From the NCBI RefSeq assembly GCF_012931845.1, contig NZ_CP051884.1, positions 1,550,001 through 1,614,000 on the forward strand: a stretch of DNA of 64,000 bases, read 5' to 3'. This document shows, in pieces, positions 47,896 through 58,387 of this stretch. Position numbers and translations under genes: made by a program. The stretch's first letter is position 1. Each line of letters begins with the position of its first letter. The stretch is from Cellulomonas taurus. GTDB taxonomy: Bacteria > Actinomycetota > Actinomycetes > Actinomycetales > Cellulomonadaceae. The notes under the pieces are model-generated. The model did no database searches, was not told where the DNA came from, and was given only the letters and a program-made list of their open reading frames with translations.

Positions 47896-50136
47896 TCAGT
47901 GCGTGATCGCGATCCGCTCGTAGACCCGGCGCAGCGGGCCCGGCGCCCACCAGTTCCACTCCCGCAGCACGGTCATGGTGGCCGGCACCAGGAGCAGCCG
48001 GACCAGGGTGGCGTCGATCAGCACCGCCACCGCGAGGGAGAAGCCGACCTCCTTGATCACCAGCAGCTCCCCGGCGACGAACCCGGCGAACACCGCCACG
48101 ATGATCGCGGCGGCGCTGGTGATCACCCGGCCGGAGCGCTGCAGACCGCGTCGGACGGCCTCGTCGTTCGGCACCCCGTCGTCGTGCAGCTCCTTGATCC
48201 GGGACAGCAGGAAGACCTCGTAGTCCATCGCGAGACCGAAGGCGAAGGCGATCACCAGCGCGACCACGTAGGTCTCGATCCCGCCGGTGGACTCGAAGCC
48301 GAGCAGCCCGGACAGGTGGCCGTCCTGGAAGACCCAGACCAGCACCCCGAGCGAGGCGCACAGCGAGATCACGTTCGTCAGCAGCGCCTTGATCGGCACC
48401 AGCAGCGATCCGGTCATCAGGAACAGCAGGATCAGGGTGGCCAGCGCGACGATCCCGAGGGCCAGCGGCGCCCGGTCGACCAGCGCGTCCACGAAGTCGA
48501 TCTGCACCGCGGCCTGCCCGCCGACGTGCGCGTCCAGATCCAGATCGCGGATCGCGTGCACGACGTCCTGGGTGGCGCGGCTGCCGGGATCGGTGTCCTC
48601 CGGGTGCACGCCGATCAGCACGCCGCGCCCGGCGGCCACCGGGGCGTCCACCGAGGCGACCCCGGGGAGCGCCTCGATCTCGGTCGCGATCGTGCTGGCC
48701 TGGTCCAGGCTGGACTCCGTCACCACCTGCACCGAGGGGCTGGCCGACGACGGGTACTCGGTGGACAGGATCTGCACGTACTCGCGCTGGCTGGAATCCA
48801 ACGGCAGCAACTGAGTAGTCGAGTTCCGCAGCTCGATGTGCAGCAGGGGACTGGCCAGCACCAGCAGCACCACGAGCGAGCCGCCCATCACCCACCACGG
48901 GTGGCGCTGCACCCGGCCGGTCAGTCGGGAGAACGCGCCCTCGTCGCGCTGGACGTCGGCGGTCCGGGCCAGCACGCCGCGCAGGAACGGCACCCGGCTC
49001 AGCAGCGTGGGACCGGCGAGCCGACGGCCGGTGAACGCGAGCAGCGCGGGCACCAAGGTCAGCGCGGTGCCCACCGCGAAGACGATCACCGCGACGGCAC
49101 CGGCCCCGAAGGCGCGCAGGATCTCCTGCTTGAAGACCAGGAGCCCGGCGATCGACACCCCGACGGTCAGGGCGGAGAACGCGACGGTGCGGCCTGCGGT
49201 CGCGATGGTCCGCACCAGCGCGGTGGTGACGGCGCCGTCACCGCGTCGACGCCGGTTGCTGGCCCCCTCGTCGTCGCCGAGCGCCCGGGTCAGTTCCTCC
49301 CGGAACCGGGAGACGATCAGCAGGCCGTAGTCGATCGAGAGGCCGAGCCCGAGCACGGTGACCACGTTCACCACCGACGACTCCATGTCGGTCAGCAGGT
49401 GCGACAGCGCCCAGAGCGCGCCGAGACCGCCGGCGATGGACGCGATCGCCCCGGCCAGCGGCATCGCGGCGGCCAGGAACCCGCCGAAGACCAGCACCAT
49501 GATCAGCAGCGCCACCGGCAGGGCGATCGCCTCGCCGGTGGTCAGGTCGTCGCGCACCTGGTCGGTGATCGCGGTGACGATCAGGCTGCTGCCGCCGACC
49601 AGGCCGGTGGCCCGGGGTGCGACGTCGTGCAGGGCGTCCGGCACGGCGTCCAGGGCGGTCTCCACCCGGGCGAGGGCGGTGTCCCGCGCCGACTCGGACA
49701 GCTCCGGGTCGAGTTCGACGACCATCAGGAAGCCGTCACCGGAGGCGGCGAGCAGCGGTGCCGCGGCCGGGTTCGACACCCCCTGCGGCAGCAGGTACGG
49801 GTCGATCACCGACTCGACACCGGGGATGTTCAGCACCGTGGACCGGGCGGGCGCGATGGCGTCGGCGATCCCGTCCGCGCTCGGGTCGACGTCGGAGACC
49901 ACCAGCGACAACGACGCACCGGCGTCGTCGGAGGCGAGCAGCTCGGAAGCCCGTGCGCTGTCGGAACCGGGGACCACCTGCTCGCCGGTGCTGAGCCGGT
50001 CGAAGAGGGTGCCTCCGCCCAGACCGGTCAGCGCGACCAGGCCGCAGAGGACCGTGATCGCCGCCCAGACGACGACGGTGAGACGGGGATGACGGGCGAC
50101 CGCCCGGCCGAGACTCTCGAACACGCAGGTCAGCAT
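47896..50136 (-). CDS. MMPL-family RND transporter
   Basis: Large inner-membrane transporter (746 aa) of the MMPL/RND superfamily with two repeats: each has a membrane helix, an external domain and a group of five helices. The conserved proton-relay regions are [19 protein letters not shown] in the first half and [18 protein letters not shown] in the second. Relatives move lipids, drugs or siderophores; the substrate here is unknown, and no lipid-biosynthesis gene is next to it. It starts at ATG 50136, divergent from rarA. Confidence 0.92.
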   Translation of the reverse strand: MLTCVFESLGRAVARHPRLTVVVWAAITVLCGLVALTGLGGGTLFDRLSTGEQVVPGSDSARASELLASDDAGASLSLVVSDVDPSADGIADAIAPARSTVLNIPGVESVIDPYLLPQGVSNPAAAPLLAASGDGFLMVVELDPELSESARDTALARVETALDAVPDALHDVAPRATGLVGGSSLIVTAITDQVRDDLTTGEAIALPVALLIMVLVFGGFLAAAMPLAGAIASIAGGLGALWALSHLLTDMESSVVNVVTVLGLGLSIDYGLLIVSRFREELTRALGDDEGASNRRRRGDGAVTTALVRTIATAGRTVAFSALTVGVSIAGLLVFKQEILRAFGAGAVAVIVFAVGTALTLVPALLAFTGRRLAGPTLLSRVPFLRGVLARTADVQRDEGAFSRLTGRVQRHPWWVMGGSLVVLLVLASPLLHIELRNSTTQLLPLDSSQREYVQILSTEYPSSASPSVQVVTESSLDQASTIATEIEALPGVASVDAPVAAGRGVLIGVHPEDTDPGSRATQDVVHAIRDLDLDAHVGGQAAVQIDFVDALVDRAPLALGIVALATLILLFLMTGSLLVPIKALLTNVISLCASLGVLVWVFQDGHLSGLLGFESTGGIETYVVALVIAFAFGLAMDYEVFLLSRIKELHDDGVPNDEAVRRGLQRSGRVITSAAAIIVAVFAGFVAGELLVIKEVGFSLAVAVLIDATLVRLLLVPATMTVLREWNWWAPGPLRRVYERIAITH

Positions 50137-50195
50137 CTCAGGCCGGGCGGCGTCCCGGCGACCTCGCTGTGGGTGGTGCTGCGTACGCTGGTGGG

Positions 50196-51578
50196 ATGGA
50201 CCTGTTCGACGCGCTGGGCTCGACCGCGCAGGGCACCCCGGCCCCGGCGCCCGGTGCCCCGCTGGCGGTTCGGATGCGCCCGGCGACGCTGGCGGAGGTC
50301 GCGGGCCAGGAACACCTGCTGGAACCGGGGTCGCCGCTGCGCCGGCTGGTGGAACCCGGGGATGCCGGTCAGCGACGGGCGGCTCCGTCGTCGGTGGTGC
50401 TGTGGGGTCCGCCCGGCACCGGCAAGACGACGCTCGCCTACCTGGTCGCCGCCACCTCGGGCCGCCGGTTCGTGGAGTTGTCAGCGGTGACCGCCGGCGT
50501 CAAGGACGTGCGTCAGGTGGTGGAGGACGCCCGGCGGCGGCTGACCGCGGACGGCTCGGAGACCGTGCTGTTCATCGACGAGGTGCACCGCTTCACCAAG
50601 GCCCAGCAGGACGCGCTGCTGCCCAGTGTGGAGAACCGTTGGGTCACCCTGGTCGCCGCCACCACGGAGAACCCGAGCTTCTCGGTCAACTCCCCGCTGC
50701 TGTCCCGGTCCCTGCTGCTCACCCTGCGCCCGTTGACCACCGAGGACGTGCGCGCCCTGGTCCACCGCGCGGTGGCGGACGAGCGCGGTCTGGCCGGGTC
50801 GGTGGAGCTGACCGATGACGCCGAGGAGCACCTGCTCCGACTGGCAGGCGGGGACGCCCGCAAGGCGCTGACCATCCTGGAGGCGGCCGCCGGAGCCGCG
50901 TTGGACGAGCCGGGTGCGCCTAGCCCCGCGCCGGTGGACCTGGCGACGATGGAACGGGCGATCGACGTCGCGGCGGTGCGCTACGACCGGGACGGCGACC
51001 AGCACTACGACGTGATCAGTGCCTTCATCAAGTCGATCCGTGGGTCGGACGTGGACGCCGCGCTGCACTACCTGGCGCGGATGATCGCCGCAGGGGAGGA
51101 CCCCCGGTTCATCTCCCGCCGGATCATGATCTCCGCGGCGGAGGACGTCGGGATGGCCGATCCGTCCGCCTTGCAGACCGCGGTCGCCGCGGCGCAGGCG
51201 GTGCAGCTGATCGGGATGCCCGAGGCGCAGATCATCCTGGCCGAGGCGGTGGTCCACCTGGCGACCGCCCCGAAGTCCAACCGGTCCTACAACGGGATCA
51301 ACGCGGCGCTGGCCGACGTCCGGGCCGGGAGGATCGGCACGGTGCCGCTGCACCTGCGCGACGCGCACTACGCCGGCGCGAAGGCCCTGGGCCACGGCAA
51401 GGGCTACCAGTACCCGCACGACGACCCGATCGGCATCAGCCCGCAGCGGTACCTGCCGGACGACCTGGCGGGCACCCGGTACTACGAGCCCAGCGACCGG
51501 GGCTACGAGCGGCAGGTCACCGAGCGGCTGGGCCGGATCCGTTCGGTGCTGGACCAGGCCACCGACTCGGGCGTGTAG
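50196..51578 (+). CDS. rarA: Replication-associated recombination protein A
   Basis: AAA+ ATPase (460 aa; also MgsA) acting at stalled replication forks. Walker [10 protein letters not shown], Walker [10 protein letters not shown], sensor TTENPSF and the C-terminal domain with [14 protein letters not shown] and YQYPHDD. ATG 50196 has TACGCT (50184-50189) 6 bases upstream, so it is probably leaderless; the frame is open 9 codons further. Its stop codon is the first part of the TAGACT -10 box of rpsD. Confidence 0.95.
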   Translation: MDLFDALGSTAQGTPAPAPGAPLAVRMRPATLAEVAGQEHLLEPGSPLRRLVEPGDAGQRRAAPSSVVLWGPPGTGKTTLAYLVAATSGRRFVELSAVTAGVKDVRQVVEDARRRLTADGSETVLFIDEVHRFTKAQQDALLPSVENRWVTLVAATTENPSFSVNSPLLSRSLLLTLRPLTTEDVRALVHRAVADERGLAGSVELTDDAEEHLLRLAGGDARKALTILEAAAGAALDEPGAPSPAPVDLATMERAIDVAAVRYDRDGDQHYDVISAFIKSIRGSDVDAALHYLARMIAAGEDPRFISRRIMISAAEDVGMADPSALQTAVAAAQAVQLIGMPEAQIILAEAVVHLATAPKSNRSYNGINAALADVRAGRIGTVPLHLRDAHYAGAKALGHGKGYQYPHDDPIGISPQRYLPDDLAGTRYYEPSDRGYERQVTERLGRIRSVLDQATDSGV

Positions 51579-51581
51579 ACT
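51576..51581 (+). promoter_or_regulatory. Candidate -10 box for rpsD
   Basis: TAGACT overlaps the rarA stop codon. The 147-base leader to the rpsD start is open to regulation, for example by S4 itself, but I could not fold a convincing structure by eye. Confidence 0.4.
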
Positions 51582-51727
51582 CGACCAGTCCTCGCGGCAC
51601 ATTTGTGCCCGCGGACCGCCTGGGGTCTTAGCCGCAGCCCGTACCACTCGCTGCACCACGGTCGACCCCGCGCCCGGTGGAACTCTCCGCCGCGGTGTGC
51701 CGTGAACCAAACGACAGGAAGAACCAC

Positions 51728-52354
51728 ATGAGCAACGTGACGCGTTCGCGCCGCCAGGTGCGTCTGTCTCGTGCGCTGGGCCTGGCCCTGACGCCGAAGG
51801 CAGTCAAGCACTTCGAGAAGCGCCCCTACCCGCCCGGTGAGCACGGCCGTGCCCGTCGTCGGACCGAGTCCGACTACGCCGTCCGTCTGCGGGAGAAGCA
51901 GCGTCTGCGCGCCCAGTACGCGCTGCGCGAGAAGCAGATGGTCCGTGCCTACGAGGCCGCCCGCAAGGCCCCGGGCCTGACCGGTGAGGCCTTGGTCGAG
52001 GACCTGGAGACCCGCCTGGACGCCCTGGTGCTGCGCGCCGGGTTCGCCCGCACCATCCTGCAGGCCCGCCAGGTCGTGACCCACCGTCACATCCTGGTCG
52101 ACGGCAAGATCGTGGACCGTCCGTCCTTCCGCGTGAAGGAGGGTCAGACCCTGCAGATCAAGCCGAAGAGCCAGACCACCGTGCCGTTCCAGGTGGCCGC
52201 CGCCGGTGCCCACCGTGACGTGCTGCCGGCCGTCCCGGGCTACCTGGACGTCCAGCTGGAGAAGCTCTCCGCGGTGCTGACCCGTCGGCCGAAGCGCGCC
52301 GAGGTCCCCGTGACCTGCGACGTGCAGCTGGTCGTCGAGTACTACGCTCGCTGA
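51728..52354 (+). CDS. rpsD: 30S ribosomal protein S4
   Basis: Primary rRNA-binding protein of the small subunit (208 aa). The S4 domain is clear: [15 protein letters not shown] and [16 protein letters not shown]. The N-terminal zinc-binding cysteines of the C+ form are absent, so this is the C- form. It lies outside the alpha operon, near alaS, which is a known arrangement in Micrococcales (from memory). ATG 51728 follows AGGAAG. Confidence 0.96.
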   Translation: MSNVTRSRRQVRLSRALGLALTPKAVKHFEKRPYPPGEHGRARRRTESDYAVRLREKQRLRAQYALREKQMVRAYEAARKAPGLTGEALVEDLETRLDALVLRAGFARTILQARQVVTHRHILVDGKIVDRPSFRVKEGQTLQIKPKSQTTVPFQVAAAGAHRDVLPAVPGYLDVQLEKLSAVLTRRPKRAEVPVTCDVQLVVEYYAR

Positions 52355-52368
52355 TCGACTGATCCACG

Positions 52369-52411
52369 CAACGCCCCGTCACGGCCCCCGGTGGTCCGTG
52401 TCGGGGCGTTG
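52369..52411 (+). terminator. Terminator after rpsD
   Basis: A 16-bp stem with one mismatch (52369-52384 with 52396-52411), 14 bases after the stop. Confidence 0.8.
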
Positions 52412-52471
52412 CTGCATTCACCGGCGGGTAAGGTGCTCGGCGGACGTTCGTCACGAACAGAAGGGTCTTCG

Positions 52472-52840
52472 ATGCTGGGAGACATCGCGGGGCTGATCGC
52501 CGCCATCGCCTTCGTGCTGCTGGTCGGCGCGCTGGCCCTGCCGCTGGTGAAGCTGGGTCGGGTGCTGGACGAGGCGCGCACCTCGGTGCGGGAGCTGACC
52601 GAGCACACCGTGCCGATCCTGGACGAGGCCGCCACCACGGTGAGCAGCGCCAACACCCAGCTGGAACGGGTCGACACCGTCACCACCGCGGCGGCGAGCG
52701 TGTCGCAGAACGTGTCGGCGCTCAGCTCGCTGTTCTCGGCGACGGTCGGCGGACCCATGATCAAGATCGCGGCGTTCTCCTACGGCGTGCGGTCGGCGCT
52801 GTCGGGGCTGGCGGGCCGAGGGAAGAAGTCGAGCCGATGA
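52472..52840 (+). CDS. DUF948 membrane protein
   Basis: A 122-aa protein with one N-terminal membrane helix (residues 6-27) and a helical domain like the DUF948 family (LDEARTSVRELTEHTVPILDE). Its function is unknown. ATG 52472 follows AAGGG. The short palindrome GTTCGTCACGAAC (52445-52457) lies just upstream. The stop overlaps the next gene as ATGA. Conserved upstream of alaS in Micrococcales. Confidence 0.85.
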   Translation: MLGDIAGLIAAIAFVLLVGALALPLVKLGRVLDEARTSVRELTEHTVPILDEAATTVSSANTQLERVDTVTTAAASVSQNVSALSSLFSATVGGPMIKIAAFSYGVRSALSGLAGRGKKSSR

Positions 52841-53292
52841 GGCGTCTGGTCTGGGTGGGCGTCGGCGTCGTGGCCACCGTGGCCGTCGCGCACCGACTCG
52901 GCCTGATCGACGTCCCGGGTGCCCCGCGCACCACCTCGCGCCCCGCCGATCCGGTGGTGGCCGCCGCACGCGGTCTGTTCGCCGCCGGTCGGACCGCCGG
53001 GGGAGTGCAGCAGGCGCTGCGCCAGGCGCGGACCGACTTCCGCACCGGGATGGCCGATCGCGAGGCCGAGCTGCGCGCCGGGTTGCTGGGCGACGCCGAC
53101 ATCGACGCGATCAAGGCCGAGCGCGCGACCGCGAAGCACGACTGGTCGCCGGACGGTGTGACCCCGCCTGCCTGGCACACCGACCCCGACGCCCGTCGTG
53201 AGGCGCGAGCAGCTCGTGCCCGCAAGGGCTGGGCCGACAGCCCGACCGACGACCCCGAAGACGACGGCGACGTACCGTACTCGTTCTTCTGA
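52837..53292 (+). CDS. Small membrane-anchored protein (DUF6167-like)
   Basis: A 151-aa protein of unknown function with one N-terminal hydrophobic segment (residues 4-20), a helical centre (VQQALRQARTDFRTGMADREAEL) and a charged, Asp-rich C-terminus ending in YSFF. ATG 52837 overlaps the DUF948 stop (ATGA), so they are co-translated. Similar small proteins stand before alaS in related genomes; family name from memory. Confidence 0.75.
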   Translation: MRRLVWVGVGVVATVAVAHRLGLIDVPGAPRTTSRPADPVVAAARGLFAAGRTAGGVQQALRQARTDFRTGMADREAELRAGLLGDADIDAIKAERATAKHDWSPDGVTPPAWHTDPDARREARAARARKGWADSPTDDPEDDGDVPYSFF

Positions 53293-53332
53293 ACCATCCC
53301 CTCCGCTGCTGTAGAACAACCCGAAGGACATC

Positions 53333-56023
53333 ATGCGCACCGCCGAGATCCGCCAGCGTTGGCTCGACTTCTTCGAGAGCAAGGGCCATGCCGTCGTGCC
53401 CTCGGCCCCGCTGATCTCGCCCGACCCGTCCACCCTGTTCGTGATCGCGGGCATGGTGCCGTTCATCCCGTACATGCTCGGCGAGCAGACCGCCCCGTGG
53501 CCGCGGGCCACCTCGGTGCAGAAGTGCGTGCGCACGCTGGACATCGAGGAGGTCGGCAAGACCACCCGGCACGGCACGTTCTTCCAGATGAACGGCAACT
53601 TCTCCTTCGGCGACTACTTCAAGGCCGAGGCGATCGAGTTCGCCTGGGAGCTGATCACCGGCTCGCAGGCCGACGGCGGTTACGGCTTCGACCCGGACAA
53701 GGTCTGGGTCACCGTCTATCACGACGACGACGAGGCGGCCGCGCTCTGGCGTCGGATCGCCGGGCTGCCGGACGAGCGGATCCAGCGCCGCGGCATGCGG
53801 GACAACTTCTGGTCCACCGGTGCGCGGGGCCCGGCGGGTCCGTGCTCGGAGATCTACATCGACCGTGGCCCGGAGTACGGCGCCGAGGGCGGTCCGATCG
53901 TCGACGAGGACCGGTACCTGGAGATCTGGAACCTGGTCTTCATGCAATACGAGCGGGCCGACGGCGGCACCAAGGACGACTTCCCGCTGCTCGGTGAGCT
54001 GAAGCAGAAGAACATCGACACCGGCATGGGCCTGGAGCGGGTCGCGTACCTGATGCAGGGCGTGGACAACCTGTACGAGATCGACCAGGTGTTCCCGGTG
54101 ATCGGCGCCGCCCAGGAGGTCTCCGGCCGCCGCTACGGCGCGAACCACGACGACGACGTCCGGATGCGGGTGGTCGCCGACCACGTGCGCTCGGGCCTGA
54201 TGCTGATGAGCGACGGTGTGACCCCGTCCAACGAGGGCCGTGGCTACGTGCTGCGCCGCCTGCTGCGCCGCTCCGTGCGGGCCATGCGCCTGCTCGGCGT
54301 GGAGGAGGCGACCCTGCCGACCCTGCTGCCCACCAGCAAGGACGCGATGCGGGACGCCTACCCGGAGCTGGAGACCGACTTCGACCGGATCAGCCGGATC
54401 GCCTATGCCGAGGAGGAGTCGTTCCTGCGCACGCTGGCCTCCGGCACCACGATCCTCGACCTGGCGGTCAGCGAGGCCAAGGCGGCGCCCAGCACGCCGA
54501 CCCCGGTGCTGTCCGGCGACAAGGCGTTCCAGCTGCACGACACCTACGGCTTCCCGATCGACCTGACCCTGGAGATGGCCGCCGAGCAGGGCGTGACCGT
54601 CGACGAGACCGCCTTCCGGTCCCTGATGCAGGCGCAGCGCGAGCGGGCCCGGGCCGATGCGCTGGCCAAGCGCTCCGGCCGCGCAGACCTGTCCGCCTAC
54701 CAGGACCTGCACGCCACCCTGAACAGCTCGGGTGCGAAGCCGGTCGAGTTCGTCGGTTACACCCAGGCGCAGTCCCGGGCCCGGGTGGTCGGCCTGCTGG
54801 TCGACGGTCAGCCCGCACCCGCCGCGACCGCCCCGGCCGAGGTCGAGATCGTGCTGGACACCACCCCGTTCTACGCCGAGATGGGCGGTCAGCTCGCCGA
54901 CCAGGGCACGATCGTGCTCGACGGCGGCGCCACCATCGAGGTGGACGACGTGCAGGCGCCGATCAAGGGCCTGCCGGTGCACCGCGGCCGCCTGATCGAC
55001 GGCACGGTGACCCTGGACGAGCCGGGCGTGGCCACCATCGACACCACCCGCCGCCTGGCGATCAGCCGCGCGCACACCGCCACGCACCTGGTGCACAAGG
55101 CGGTCCGCGAGGCGCTCGGCGACACCGCCACCCAGGCCGGATCCGAGAACGCCCCCAGCCGGGTGCGCTTCGACTTCCGGTCCGGCCAGGCGGTGCCGAC
55201 CGGGGTACTGGGTGAGATCGAGGCCCGGGTCAACTCCCGTCTGCAGGAGGACCTGGAGGTCACCGACCAGGTGATGCCGATCTCCGAGGCGCGTGCACTC
55301 GGTGCGATGGCGCTGTTCGGCGAGAAGTACGGCGACCAGGTGCGTGTGGTCTCGATCGGCGGGGACTGGTCGCGCGAGCTGTGCGGTGGCACCCACGTGC
55401 GCCGCTCCGGCGAGCTGGGCCTGGTCACGCTGCTGGGCGAGTCGTCCATCGGTTCCGGTGTCCGCCGGGTCGACGCGCTGGTCGGCGACGGTGCCTACGG
55501 TTTCCACGCCACCGAGCACGCACTGGTCGGACAGCTCTCCGGCCTGCTGGGCGCCCGTCCGGACGAACTGCACGACCGGGTGTCGTCGCTGATGTCCCGG
55601 CTCAAGGACACCGAGAAGCAGCTCGCCACCATGCGTGCCGCCCAGGTGCTCGCCGCGGCCGGTGCGCTGGCCACGGGCGCCGAGGAGGTCAACGGTGTGC
55701 GCGTGGTCACCCACGACGCCGGTGAGGCGTCCGCCGACGACCTGCGCACCCTGGTGCTGGACGTCCGGTCCCGGCTCGGCGAGTCCGCGCCGTCGGTGGT
55801 CGCCGTCGGCGGTGTGGCCAAGGGCCGCCCGGTGGTGGTCATCGCGACCAATGCCGCCGCTCGCGGGCAGGGTGTCCGTGCCGGTGCGCTGGTCAAGACC
55901 GCGACCGCCGTGCTCGGTGGTGGCGGTGGCGGCAAGGACGATCTGGCGCAGGGCGGTGGTCAGGACGCCGGGAAGCTCGTCGAGGCGCTCTCGGGCGTCC
56001 GCGATGCGATCGGTGCGGCCTGA
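53333..56023 (+). CDS. alaS: Alanyl-tRNA synthetase
   Basis: Class II synthetase (896 aa). N-terminal catalytic core (1-250) with [13 protein letters not shown] and [10 protein letters not shown], editing domain with the zinc motif [11 protein letters not shown] ... [10 protein letters not shown] (about 580-690), and the C-terminal oligomerisation/DHHA1 domain (about 740-896). ATG 53333 follows GAAGGA 5 bases upstream. Full length; followed within 2 bases by ruvX, as in many bacteria. Confidence 0.97.
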   Translation: MRTAEIRQRWLDFFESKGHAVVPSAPLISPDPSTLFVIAGMVPFIPYMLGEQTAPWPRATSVQKCVRTLDIEEVGKTTRHGTFFQMNGNFSFGDYFKAEAIEFAWELITGSQADGGYGFDPDKVWVTVYHDDDEAAALWRRIAGLPDERIQRRGMRDNFWSTGARGPAGPCSEIYIDRGPEYGAEGGPIVDEDRYLEIWNLVFMQYERADGGTKDDFPLLGELKQKNIDTGMGLERVAYLMQGVDNLYEIDQVFPVIGAAQEVSGRRYGANHDDDVRMRVVADHVRSGLMLMSDGVTPSNEGRGYVLRRLLRRSVRAMRLLGVEEATLPTLLPTSKDAMRDAYPELETDFDRISRIAYAEEESFLRTLASGTTILDLAVSEAKAAPSTPTPVLSGDKAFQLHDTYGFPIDLTLEMAAEQGVTVDETAFRSLMQAQRERARADALAKRSGRADLSAYQDLHATLNSSGAKPVEFVGYTQAQSRARVVGLLVDGQPAPAATAPAEVEIVLDTTPFYAEMGGQLADQGTIVLDGGATIEVDDVQAPIKGLPVHRGRLIDGTVTLDEPGVATIDTTRRLAISRAHTATHLVHKAVREALGDTATQAGSENAPSRVRFDFRSGQAVPTGVLGEIEARVNSRLQEDLEVTDQVMPISEARALGAMALFGEKYGDQVRVVSIGGDWSRELCGGTHVRRSGELGLVTLLGESSIGSGVRRVDALVGDGAYGFHATEHALVGQLSGLLGARPDELHDRVSSLMSRLKDTEKQLATMRAAQVLAAAGALATGAEEVNGVRVVTHDAGEASADDLRTLVLDVRSRLGESAPSVVAVGGVAKGRPVVVIATNAAARGQGVRAGALVKTATAVLGGGGGGKDDLAQGGGQDAGKLVEALSGVRDAIGAA

Positions 56024-56025
56024 CG

Positions 56026-56613
56026 GTGACAGAGGCAGCGTCCGGTCCGGACGACGACCAGGTCATCCGGGGCGTCCGGCTGGCGGTGGACGTCGGCTCG
56101 GTCCGGGTCGGGCTCGCGAGCTCCGACCCGGACGGGCTGATCGCCACGCCGGTGGCGACTCTGGCGCGGGACAACCGCGGCGGCGATCAGATCCCCACGG
56201 ATCTCTCACAGATCGTCGCTGAGGTGCACGAACGCGGCGCCGCGATCGTCTATGTCGGCCTGCCACGTCATCTTTCCGGCGCGGAAGGCTCGGCATCTGC
56301 CGCCGCGCGCGCGTACGCTGGTTCGCTGGCGCAGGCCATCGCACCGGTTCCGGTGCGCATGGTCGATGAGCGGATGAGCACCGTGACCGCACATCAGGCG
56401 CTGCACGCGTCCGGAAGATCCGGGCGACGCCATCGCTCCGTGGTCGACCAGGCCGCGGCGGTGGTGATCCTGCAGGCAGCGTTGGACGGTGAGCGCTCAC
56501 GTGGTCGTCGACCGGGGGAACCGGTGGCGGCGGCGGAGCAGCCCGCCGAGCGGCGCACGGGGGACAGCCAGGATTCCGGACCAGCTGCACCGATCGAAGG
56601 GACCACCGAGTGA
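56026..56613 (+). CDS. ruvX: Holliday junction resolvase-like protein RuvX/YqgF
   Basis: RNase H-fold protein (195 aa; also YqgF), thought to process 16S rRNA or resolve junctions. Visible: LAVDVGSVRVGLASS with the first catalytic Asp, VGLPRHLSG and RMVDERMSTVTA. The last 45 residues (Arg/Gly/Pro-rich) are an extension beyond the usual 140-150 aa. GTG 56026 is 2 bases after the alaS stop, and the stop overlaps mltG (GTGA). Confidence 0.93.
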   Translation: MTEAASGPDDDQVIRGVRLAVDVGSVRVGLASSDPDGLIATPVATLARDNRGGDQIPTDLSQIVAEVHERGAAIVYVGLPRHLSGAEGSASAAARAYAGSLAQAIAPVPVRMVDERMSTVTAHQALHASGRSGRRHRSVVDQAAAVVILQAALDGERSRGRRPGEPVAAAEQPAERRTGDSQDSGPAAPIEGTTE

Positions 56614-57779
56614 GCGACCTCTTCCTCGATGCTCCGCACCAGGAGGAGCACGACGAGGCGCCGCAGCCGAGCCGACGCTCGCGTCGCGACGACCGTGTGT
56701 CGCAGACCAAGCGGCGCAAGAGCCGGCGTCGCCGGACCGGCATCGTCCTCGTGCTGGTCATCGCCCTGCTCGGTGGCACCGGATTCGTCGTCTGGAGCGT
56801 CTTCGGTGACCTGTTCACCGGCACCGGCACCGAGTCCTCGGTGAAGGACTACCCGGGCCCCGGGTCCGGTGAGGCCCAGGTGACCGTGGCCGCCGGCGAC
56901 TCCGGCCAGGCGATCGGCACCAAGCTGGTCGACCTCGGCGTCGTCGCCACCGTGGGCGCCTTCACCGACGCCTACTCCGCCAACGCGCAGGCCACCTCGA
57001 TCCAGCCCGGCACCTACGCCGTCAAGCAGCAGATGAAGGCCTCCGACGCGGTCAACGCGCTCCTGGACCAGGCGAACCGAGTCTCCTCCCGGGTCACCAT
57101 CCCCGAGGGTTACACCGCGGAACAGATCTACCAGCGCATCTACGAGGTCACCACCATCCCGGTGGACGAGCTGACAGCTGCCGCCGCCGACCCGAGCGCG
57201 CTGGGCGTGCCGGCCGCGGTCGACAACATCGAGGGCTGGCTGTACCCGGCGACCTACGAGTTCGAGCCGGGATCGTCCGCCACCCAGGTGCTGAGCGGGA
57301 TGGTCGCCAAGACCGTGCAGGAGCTCACCGCCGCCGGTGTCGCCACCGATCAGATGGAGACCGTGCTGATCAAGGCGTCCATCGTCGAGCGCGAGGGCAA
57401 GCTGGACGAGGACCGGCCGAAGATCGCGCGAGTGATCGAGAATCGGCTCGCCATTGACATGCCGCTCCAGATCGATGCGGTGGTCGCCTACGGGCTGGGC
57501 ATCTCCGGTACCGAGCTGACGAATGCCGACACGAGCGAGGCCCAGCCCCCTTACAACCCGTACAACGTGTACAAAGTGCCCGGGCTACCCCCGACGCCGA
57601 TCGCTTCTCCGGGGGCGGCCTCGGTCAATGCGGTGCTGAACCCGGCTGCAGGCGACTGGATGTTCTGGGTGACGGTCAACCTCGACACCGGCGAGACCAA
57701 ATTCGCCACCACTTATGACGAGCACAAGACCTACGTCGCTGAACTGCGGGCGTGGCAGGCAGCACACTCCGAGGGCTGA
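56610..57779 (+). CDS. mltG: Endolytic murein transglycosylase MltG, copy 1
   Basis: Membrane-anchored lytic transglycosylase (389 aa) that releases growing glycan strands. Cytoplasmic N-terminus with Arg-rich stretch, one membrane helix (about 50-70), a LysM-like part, and the YceG domain with the catalytic Glu in KASIVEREG. GTG 56610 overlaps ruvX. It is a paralogue of copy 2 at 59342: up to ARVIENRL (about 57440) they are closely alike, but afterwards the tails differ, and the copy 1 tail uses more A/T at third codon positions. Confidence 0.93.
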   Translation: MSDLFLDAPHQEEHDEAPQPSRRSRRDDRVSQTKRRKSRRRRTGIVLVLVIALLGGTGFVVWSVFGDLFTGTGTESSVKDYPGPGSGEAQVTVAAGDSGQAIGTKLVDLGVVATVGAFTDAYSANAQATSIQPGTYAVKQQMKASDAVNALLDQANRVSSRVTIPEGYTAEQIYQRIYEVTTIPVDELTAAAADPSALGVPAAVDNIEGWLYPATYEFEPGSSATQVLSGMVAKTVQELTAAGVATDQMETVLIKASIVEREGKLDEDRPKIARVIENRLAIDMPLQIDAVVAYGLGISGTELTNADTSEAQPPYNPYNVYKVPGLPPTPIASPGAASVNAVLNPAAGDWMFWVTVNLDTGETKFATTYDEHKTYVAELRAWQAAHSEG

Positions 57780-57903
57780 CAACGTTCGATCCTCCCGTGC
57801 TTCCGATCAGCCCGTGTCAAGGGACCAAAAGGCATGGCATGAATGCATCTTGCTCCCGTAAGGTCTGCCCGCGACAGGTTTCGTCGGCAGGTTGGGGGCA
57901 ATG

Positions 57904-58317
57904 ATGACAAGCAGGATCGCAAATACGGTGATGTCGATCGCTGGCGCGGTGGCACTGACGATCGGCGCGGGCGGTGGTGGCGTGAGCGCGGCGGCTCCGA
58001 CGAACACCGTCGATGGAGTGGCCACCTCCAGAGCGGCCATCATGCCGACCAGCGTCGGAATCATCGACAGCACCTGCACCGGTTCGGTGCTTCGCACAGG
58101 GTCCTCGGGCAGGTGTGTTCATATTCTCCAGCTCTCGATCAACAGCCTCTTCAAGACCTACCTCGTGCCGGACGCTCAGTTTGGCGCGGCAACCGAGGGT
58201 TGGGTGCGTGGAATCCAGGCGCGCTATGGCCTGACTGTCGACGGCATCGTCGGCGCCAAGACCTGGGCGACGCTGCAATACTGCGAGATGCGTTCGCTGA
58301 ACGGCCTTCCCTACTGA
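57904..58317 (+). CDS. Small secreted peptidoglycan-binding protein
   Basis: A 137-aa protein with a signal peptide (residues 1-31, ending GVSAAA) and one peptidoglycan-binding (PGBD1-like) domain: LRTGSSGRCVHILQLSIN and YGLTVDGIVGAKTWATLQ. It has three Cys (TCTGS, GRCVH, QYCEM), two of which may form a disulfide. No catalytic domain. Its codon use is less GC-biased than that of its neighbours. It lies between the two mltG copies and has its own terminator. ATG 57904 has GGGGG 5 bases upstream; ATG 57901 and TTG 57892 are alternatives. Confidence 0.8.
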   Translation: MTSRIANTVMSIAGAVALTIGAGGGGVSAAAPTNTVDGVATSRAAIMPTSVGIIDSTCTGSVLRTGSSGRCVHILQLSINSLFKTYLVPDAQFGAATEGWVRGIQARYGLTVDGIVGAKTWATLQYCEMRSLNGLPY

Positions 58318-58325
58318 GCTGCGGG

Positions 58326-58358
58326 CACGCTGCGGCTGCACAAAGCAGCCGCAGCGTG
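58326..58358 (+). terminator. Terminator after the peptidoglycan-binding gene
   Basis: A 14-bp perfect stem (58326-58339 with 58345-58358) with a 5-base loop, 8 bases after the stop. Confidence 0.85.
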
Positions 58359-58387
58359 TGCCTGTCACCGGTGACTAGGCTGAGCTC

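Noticed and set aside
47899..50490. An 863-aa open frame on the plus strand opposite the MMPL gene
   Set aside because: Gln/His/Gly/Asp-rich shadow sequence; the minus strand shows intact MMPL motifs.
52445..52457. GTTCGTCACGAAC before the DUF948 gene as a LexA box
   Set aside because: The half-sites have the opposite order to TCGAAC-N4-GTTCGA and the spacing does not fit, so I do not call a LexA site; at most an unknown palindrome.
53111..55714. An 867-aa open frame on the minus strand opposite alaS
   Set aside because: Shadow frame of the strongly biased alaS gene; no motif and no start signal.
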